DNA from: Planococcus maritimus
GTDB taxonomy: Bacteria > Bacillota > Bacilli > Bacillales_A > Planococcaceae
Length of the DNA: 64,000 nt
Direction: 5' to 3'
NCBI RefSeq assembly: GCF_001687625.2
Contig: NZ_CP016538.2
Coordinates: 956,001-1,020,000, forward strand
Part shown: positions 60,979-64,000 of the stretch, piece after piece
How positions within the stretch are numbered: position 1 is the stretch's first letter
How the letters are laid out: each line of letters begins with the position of its first letter
Made by a program: the position numbers and the translations under genes
Notes under the pieces: generated by a model
What the model was told of the DNA's origin: nothing
The model's database searches: none
Seen by the model: the letters and a program-made list of their open reading frames with translations, nothing else

Positions 60979-61530
60979 ATGAAAATCTATACCAAAACAG
61001 GCGATAAAGGAACGACTTCACTCGTTTATGGCAGCCGCGTCAAAAAAAATGACCCGCTCGTTGAGGCCTATGGGACTTGCGACGAGGCCAATACGATGAT
61101 TGGGCTTGGTGTGGGGCATCTCAACGGAGAATTTTTTGAGAAAAAAGAAGCGCTCTGTGAAATTTTTCACCAAATTCAAACAGTGCTTTTCCATGTAGGA
61201 GCGGAGTTGGCGACCCCTGCAGACAAAGAAGTGAAATGGAAACTCGAAACAGAACATGTTAATCAGTTGGAAGACTGGATCGATGAATTTGATGCAGAAC
61301 TTCAGCCACTCAGCAATTTCATTTTGCCCGGCGGTCATCCAGCGGGAGCGGCACTGCATGTAGCCCGAACCATTGTGCGTCGAGCCGAGCGCAATTCGAT
61401 AGCAATAGGGGAAGGAGTCTCGCCAAACGTCTTGGCATATTTAAACAGGCTTTCAGATTTTCTCTTCGTCGCAGCGCGCTTCGTTAATCAGCAGCTGGGT
61501 TCCAAAGAAAAAGGCCTTCACGCAGAATAG
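60979..61530 (+). CDS. Cob(I)alamin adenosyltransferase, PduO type
   Basis: A 183-residue ATP:cob(I)alamin adenosyltransferase that makes adenosylcobalamin. The signature TKTGDKGTTSLVYG (residues 4-17) gives the ATP site, and CDEANTMIG, HVARTIVRRAERN (with the conserved Arg) and LNRLSDFLFVAARFVN complete the three-helix core. Active as a trimer. ATG 60979 with AAGGGGG upstream is the start; the longer open frame overlaps the dehydrogenase. No other cobalamin genes are nearby. It is the third gene of the bcp-dehydrogenase-adenosyltransferase unit, with a terminator after it. Confidence 0.92.
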   Translation: MKIYTKTGDKGTTSLVYGSRVKKNDPLVEAYGTCDEANTMIGLGVGHLNGEFFEKKEALCEIFHQIQTVLFHVGAELATPADKEVKWKLETEHVNQLEDWIDEFDAELQPLSNFILPGGHPAGAALHVARTIVRRAERNSIAIGEGVSPNVLAYLNRLSDFLFVAARFVNQQLGSKEKGLHAE

Positions 61531-61544
61531 GGAAAAGTTCTAAG

Positions 61545-61570
61545 CAGCAGGTCACACCTGCTGTTTTTTT
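61545..61570 (+). terminator. Terminator after the adenosyltransferase
   Basis: CAGCAGGT-cac-ACCTGCTG, then seven T residues. Confidence 0.9.
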
Positions 61571-61631
61571 ATAGTGTCTAGCAGATTTTATTAGCCAAAT
61601 AAATAGAAAACTAGTGTCCTATAGCGATTTC

Positions 61632-61678
61632 TTGACATGCCGACAGTTTTTTAGGTACACTAATTATAACGATTATAA
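61632..61678 (+). promoter_or_regulatory. perR promoter with PerR box
   Basis: TTGACA (61632-61637) and TACACT (61656-61661), 18 bases apart, form a promoter. TTATAACGATTATAA (61664-61678), directly downstream of the -10 box, fits the PerR consensus (TTATAAT-N-ATTATAA) with one mismatch, so PerR bound here would block its own transcription. Confidence 0.88.
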
Positions 61679-61711
61679 TGTAAGAATATATACGAAGTGA
61701 GGTGCCCAGCG

Positions 61712-62155
61712 ATGTCTGAAGCCCAATTGAAAGACGCACTCGATACATTGAAATCTACAGGTGTCAGAATTACGCCACAGCGACATGCGATTTTGGAATT
61801 TATGATCCATTCTACATCGCATCCGACAGCAGATGATATTTATCGTGCGCTTGAAAAAGCCTTTCCCAATATGAGTGTCGCCACTGTTTATAATAACTTG
61901 CGTGTCTTTAAAAAAGCAGGGCTAGTGAAAGAATTGACCTATGGAGATTCTTCTAGCCGTTTCGACTTTGTCACCCATGATCATTATCATATGATTTGCA
62001 ATGAGTGCGGAAAAATCGTCGACTTCCATTATCCAGGATTAGACGAAGTGGAACATTTGGCTTCCCACGTTACAGGCTTCCAAGTAGATTATCATCGTCT
62101 AGAAATCTACGGAACATGCCGTGACTGCTATAGCGAATCAGCTAAAGCACAATAA
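61712..62155 (+). CDS. perR: Peroxide-responsive repressor PerR (Fur family)
   Basis: A 147-residue Fur-family metalloregulator that represses peroxide-defence genes (e.g. katA, ahpCF) until its Fe2+-site histidine is oxidised. The regulatory site is complete in B. subtilis numbering: His37, Asp85, His91, His93 and Asp104; the structural zinc site is Cys96, Cys99, Cys136 and Cys139. Presence of Asp104 distinguishes it from Fur. The HTH is in the N-terminal ~80 residues ([16 protein letters not shown]). ATG 61712 has GTGAGGTG eight bases upstream. It lies in the B. subtilis order before ygzB and ygxA, and the promoter carries a PerR box. A bidirectional terminator follows. Confidence 0.97.
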   Translation: MSEAQLKDALDTLKSTGVRITPQRHAILEFMIHSTSHPTADDIYRALEKAFPNMSVATVYNNLRVFKKAGLVKELTYGDSSSRFDFVTHDHYHMICNECGKIVDFHYPGLDEVEHLASHVTGFQVDYHRLEIYGTCRDCYSESAKAQ

Positions 62156-62196
62156 AAAAAGAATGTCCGCCATGTAGGCGGACATTCTTTTTTTAT
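62154..62196. terminator. Bidirectional terminator between perR and ygzB
   Basis: AAAAAAAGAATGTCCGCC / GGCGGACATTCTTTTTTT with a five-base loop. Confidence 0.92.
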
Positions 62197-62546
62197 TGTT
62201 GCGTTTTTTTCTTATTATATTCTTCGTTAAACGCTTTCCCCTCGAGCGAAGGGTCCATCGTCAACGGTTCATTACAATGCATACAAATATCTACACGGCC
62301 CAACATTTTGGTATGACGTTCGCAATTCGGACACTGAACTGGGACAGTTTTCATCGACAGCAAGCCTATCCAAGCATAAACCCCAGTGCTTCCGATGATT
62401 GCAATAACACCGAGCAGCATAAAGATAACCATGACAATCGGTTGGTTGCGGAAATAGATGCCCACATACATAATGACGATGCCAATGAAAATCAATGCCA
62501 GAGCGAAGGTCCGGATGCGGTTGATTTTATTTTTATAAGATTTCAT
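62193..62546 (-). CDS. ygzB: UPF0295 membrane protein YgzB
   Basis: A 117-residue protein of the UPF0295/YgzB family. Two N-terminal hydrophobic helices (residues ~13-31 and ~38-60) are followed by a soluble zinc-ribbon-like part with [11 protein letters not shown] and [10 protein letters not shown], i.e. two CxxC pairs. The B. subtilis gene sits next to perR and ygxA in the same way. Function unknown. The ATG follows GGAGGAAC. It shares a bidirectional terminator with perR and is divergent from ygxA. Confidence 0.9.
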   Translation of the reverse strand: MKSYKNKINRIRTFALALIFIGIVIMYVGIYFRNQPIVMVIFMLLGVIAIIGSTGVYAWIGLLSMKTVPVQCPNCERHTKMLGRVDICMHCNEPLTMDPSLEGKAFNEEYNKKKTQQ

Positions 62547-62731
62547 GAGCTGTTCCTCCTTGCGTCCATCATACTATATCACAAACGTCCGTAAAAAGGG
62601 TTAAGCTAATTCTGTTAAAGGAATATAAGAGAAATATGTCGAAATAAAGAAAAACGGCAAAGAATAATTGCGTGCCTAGAGTATCGAGGGCATCATTAAA
62701 TATGAAGATATACAGCAGGGAGTGACGACGG

Positions 62732-63598
62732 ATGGAACAAATATTGAGACCGTTATATCAAGAGCGTGCGAGCCAGGAAACGACACTTGGTGTCATCTTA
62801 ATCGAAAAGAGAGAAGACATCAGCCCGATTACAGATACGTTCGATTCAATTCTTCTGATCATTACAAAAGAAAACGAAACGCCCGTTTTCACGAAACACT
62901 ACACGTACCTTGATAAAAAAGCTGCCATGCATATTATTACAGAAAAACAATTGCACAAATGGCTGCTGCTGGGAACTAACCGTAAAATTGTTGACTGGCT
63001 TTTTAATGGGCGTGTCATATATGATCGCAATGAGTTTATGGAGAAACTTAAAACTGAACTAAAAGAATATCCATTCTACGGCAGAAAAATAAAAATGGGA
63101 TTAGAGTTTGCTAAACTCATACGCCGTTACCTGGAAGGTAAAATGTTCTTTGAAGAAAAGAATTACTTAGATGCTTATCATCACATGGTAGAGTCACTCC
63201 ATCACTTGGCGCGGTTATCTGTGTTGGAAAATGGCCTTCCGCCAGAAGTGACAGTCTGGTCGCAAGTGAAGAAGATGGAGCCAGCGATCTATAAACTATA
63301 TGAAGAGCTTATTTCGAGTGATGAGGCGATAGACAAGCGATTGGAACTATTATTCTTGGCTAGCGAATTTTTCATCCACTCAAGAACTCAAGATGGCTCA
63401 CAGCATATTCGCGAAGTAATGGAGAAACAAAGCAGCTGGACCATTCAAGAATTACATGAACAAGAAGAGCTGAAAAACTATTCGTCAAACCTTGAAGTGC
63501 TTGTCGAGTTCTTAATTGAAAAAGACTTAATCTCTATCAACGGTGTGAAAACAAAGAGCGAAGGTATTTTCCATCGATATTATTCAGTGAAAAACTAA
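62732..63598 (+). CDS. ygxA: Nucleotidyltransferase-like protein YgxA
   Basis: A 288-residue soluble protein of the YgxA family ('nucleotidyltransferase-like'). The N-terminal ~100 residues resemble a degenerate nucleotidyltransferase domain (SILLIITKEN, WLFNGRVIYDRNEF), followed by a helical middle (LEFAKLIRRYLEGKMFFEEKNYLDAYHHMVESLHHLARL, a HEPN-like bundle) and a small C-terminal winged part. The catalytic Asp pair is not convincing, so enzyme activity is doubtful. In B. subtilis ygxA lies just before an rRNA operon, as here. The ribosome site AGGGAG precedes the ATG. A hairpin terminator follows. Confidence 0.85.
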   Translation: MEQILRPLYQERASQETTLGVILIEKREDISPITDTFDSILLIITKENETPVFTKHYTYLDKKAAMHIITEKQLHKWLLLGTNRKIVDWLFNGRVIYDRNEFMEKLKTELKEYPFYGRKIKMGLEFAKLIRRYLEGKMFFEEKNYLDAYHHMVESLHHLARLSVLENGLPPEVTVWSQVKKMEPAIYKLYEELISSDEAIDKRLELLFLASEFFIHSRTQDGSQHIREVMEKQSSWTIQELHEQEELKNYSSNLEVLVEFLIEKDLISINGVKTKSEGIFHRYYSVKN

Positions 63599-63618
63599 GT
63601 TTTTTCAAAGAGATAAAG

Positions 63619-63650
63619 CTGATCGAGAGGTACTCTCGATCAGTTTTCTT
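63619..63650 (+). terminator. Terminator after ygxA
   Basis: CTGATCGAGAG-gta-CTCTCGATCAG and a short T run. Confidence 0.85.
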
Positions 63651-63736
63651 CATTAAAGGGGGCAAAAGGATAGAAAGTAATCCCTGAAATAAAAGTAGCG
63701 GTTGAAAAACAACTTAAAGATATTTTTAGTTTTCCG

Positions 63737-63844
63737 TTGACAATCAGTCAACTAATGTATTATGATATTACTTGTCGCTCGAACGAATTAAGTTTTTCAC
63801 AATAATAAAAAAGGCTTGACTCTTTCACGTAGCGGTGTTAAATT
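63737..63844 (+). promoter_or_regulatory. Tandem promoters of an rRNA operon
   Basis: P1: TTGACA (63737-63742), 18-base spacer, TATGAT (63761-63766). P2: TTGACT (63816-63821), 17-base spacer, TAAATT (63839-63844). Two strong, closely spaced sigma-A promoters followed by a leader are the hallmark of Bacillales rrn operons. Confidence 0.75.
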
Positions 63845-64000
63845 AAAGAAGTTGCTTTTGAAGCAGCGTTAACATTTGAACCTTGAAAACTGAACAGCAA
63901 AACGTCAATAATACAGTCGCGAGCGATCGCGACACAACTTACTGATCAGCTTCGGCAGATCAAGCGAATCGTGCGTCTTTCGAGACGGCGATACGCCAGC
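63845..64000 (+). other. rRNA operon leader (16S gene beyond the window)
   Basis: After P2 the sequence holds the rRNA-leader element AACCTTGAAAACTGAACAGC (about 63879-63898) known before 16S and 23S genes in this order, then a perfect GTCGCGA-gcga-TCGCGAC hairpin (63916-63933) with a GNRA loop, and further stems (TGATC / GATCA, CGTC-tttc-GACG). The conserved start of 16S rRNA is not reached, so no rRNA gene itself is annotated. Confidence 0.75.

Noticed and set aside
63845-64000. 16S rRNA start or a tRNA gene at the window end
   Set aside because: Neither the conserved 16S start nor a cloverleaf is present; only leader sequence is seen.

Overview
The window reads as a chromosomal segment from a Gram-positive, moderate-GC member of the Bacillales. 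Family assignments and gene order point to the Planococcaceae (Planococcus or a close relative), but that genus-level call is inference. Long runs follow the Bacillus subtilis chromosome as I remember it: gatCAB with dgkB and rlmCD; yfkK and yfkH; yfhF-recX-yfhH-yfhJ-yfhP-mutY-fabL-ygaC-ygaD; ygaE-gsaB-bcp-perR-ygzB-ygxA followed by an rRNA operon. The small spore-protein genes that I recall between yfhH and yfhJ and after fabL in B. subtilis are absent, which would fit a lineage that does not sporulate. Almost all of the sequence is ordinary core genome; there is no prophage, CRISPR array, insertion sequence or tRNA gene that I can see.

Layout. 1-3.9 kb: the end of a CamS lipoprotein gene, then gatCAB. 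3.9-4.7 kb: a non-coding stretch with structured repeats. 4.7-11.8 kb: a thioredoxin-fold protein, DgkB, a Nudix enzyme, cytochrome bd oxidase (cydABS with a 37-residue third subunit), RlmCD, a DUF1801 protein and an FbpA-like small protein. 11.8-19.5 kb: an amidase, a divergent TetR/MFS efflux pair with palindromic operators, a DEAD-box-type helicase, an M29 aminopeptidase and a secreted SGNH hydrolase. 19.5-30 kb: an M20 peptidase, a TPP riboswitch in front of a frameshifted thiT, map, a TspO-like membrane protein, PepF, GNAT and DinB proteins, carbonic anhydrase, MreBH and a second M29 aminopeptidase. 29.6-34.1 kb: the pseudouridine-degradation pair psuK-psuG with a cre-like site, then a translationally coupled FAD monooxygenase/methyltransferase pair of unknown product. 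34.1-34.5 kb: tandem copies of an intergenic repeat. 34.5-43.4 kb: yfkK, an AgcS symporter, a YtxH/YihY pair, a P1B-4 metal ATPase, small proteins, an OsmC protein, an MFS transporter and a second RNA uracil methyltransferase. 43.4-51.3 kb: the yfhF-ygaD block. 51.4-57 kb: an appDFABC-order oligopeptide ABC operon. 57-64 kb: ygaE, gsaB, bcp, a D-2-hydroxyacid dehydrogenase, a cobalamin adenosyltransferase, perR with a near-perfect PerR box, ygzB, ygxA, and the promoter/leader of an rRNA operon whose 16S gene lies beyond the window.

Functional themes are tRNA/rRNA maturation (GatCAB, two RlmCD-type enzymes, a YfmL-like helicase), respiration under low oxygen (CydABS), peptide scavenging (App transporter, PepF, two M29 enzymes, M20, Map), peroxide/iron stress (PerR, Bcp, PfeT-like ATPase, OsmC) and membrane lipid turnover (DgkB, FabL). 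The points most worth checking are the one-base frameshift in the riboswitch-controlled thiT, the dispersed ~120-bp structured repeat family (3.9 and 34.1 kb), the orphan monooxygenase/methyltransferase operon, several unlisted small proteins, and the predicted operators for PerR, CcpA and the TetR regulator.
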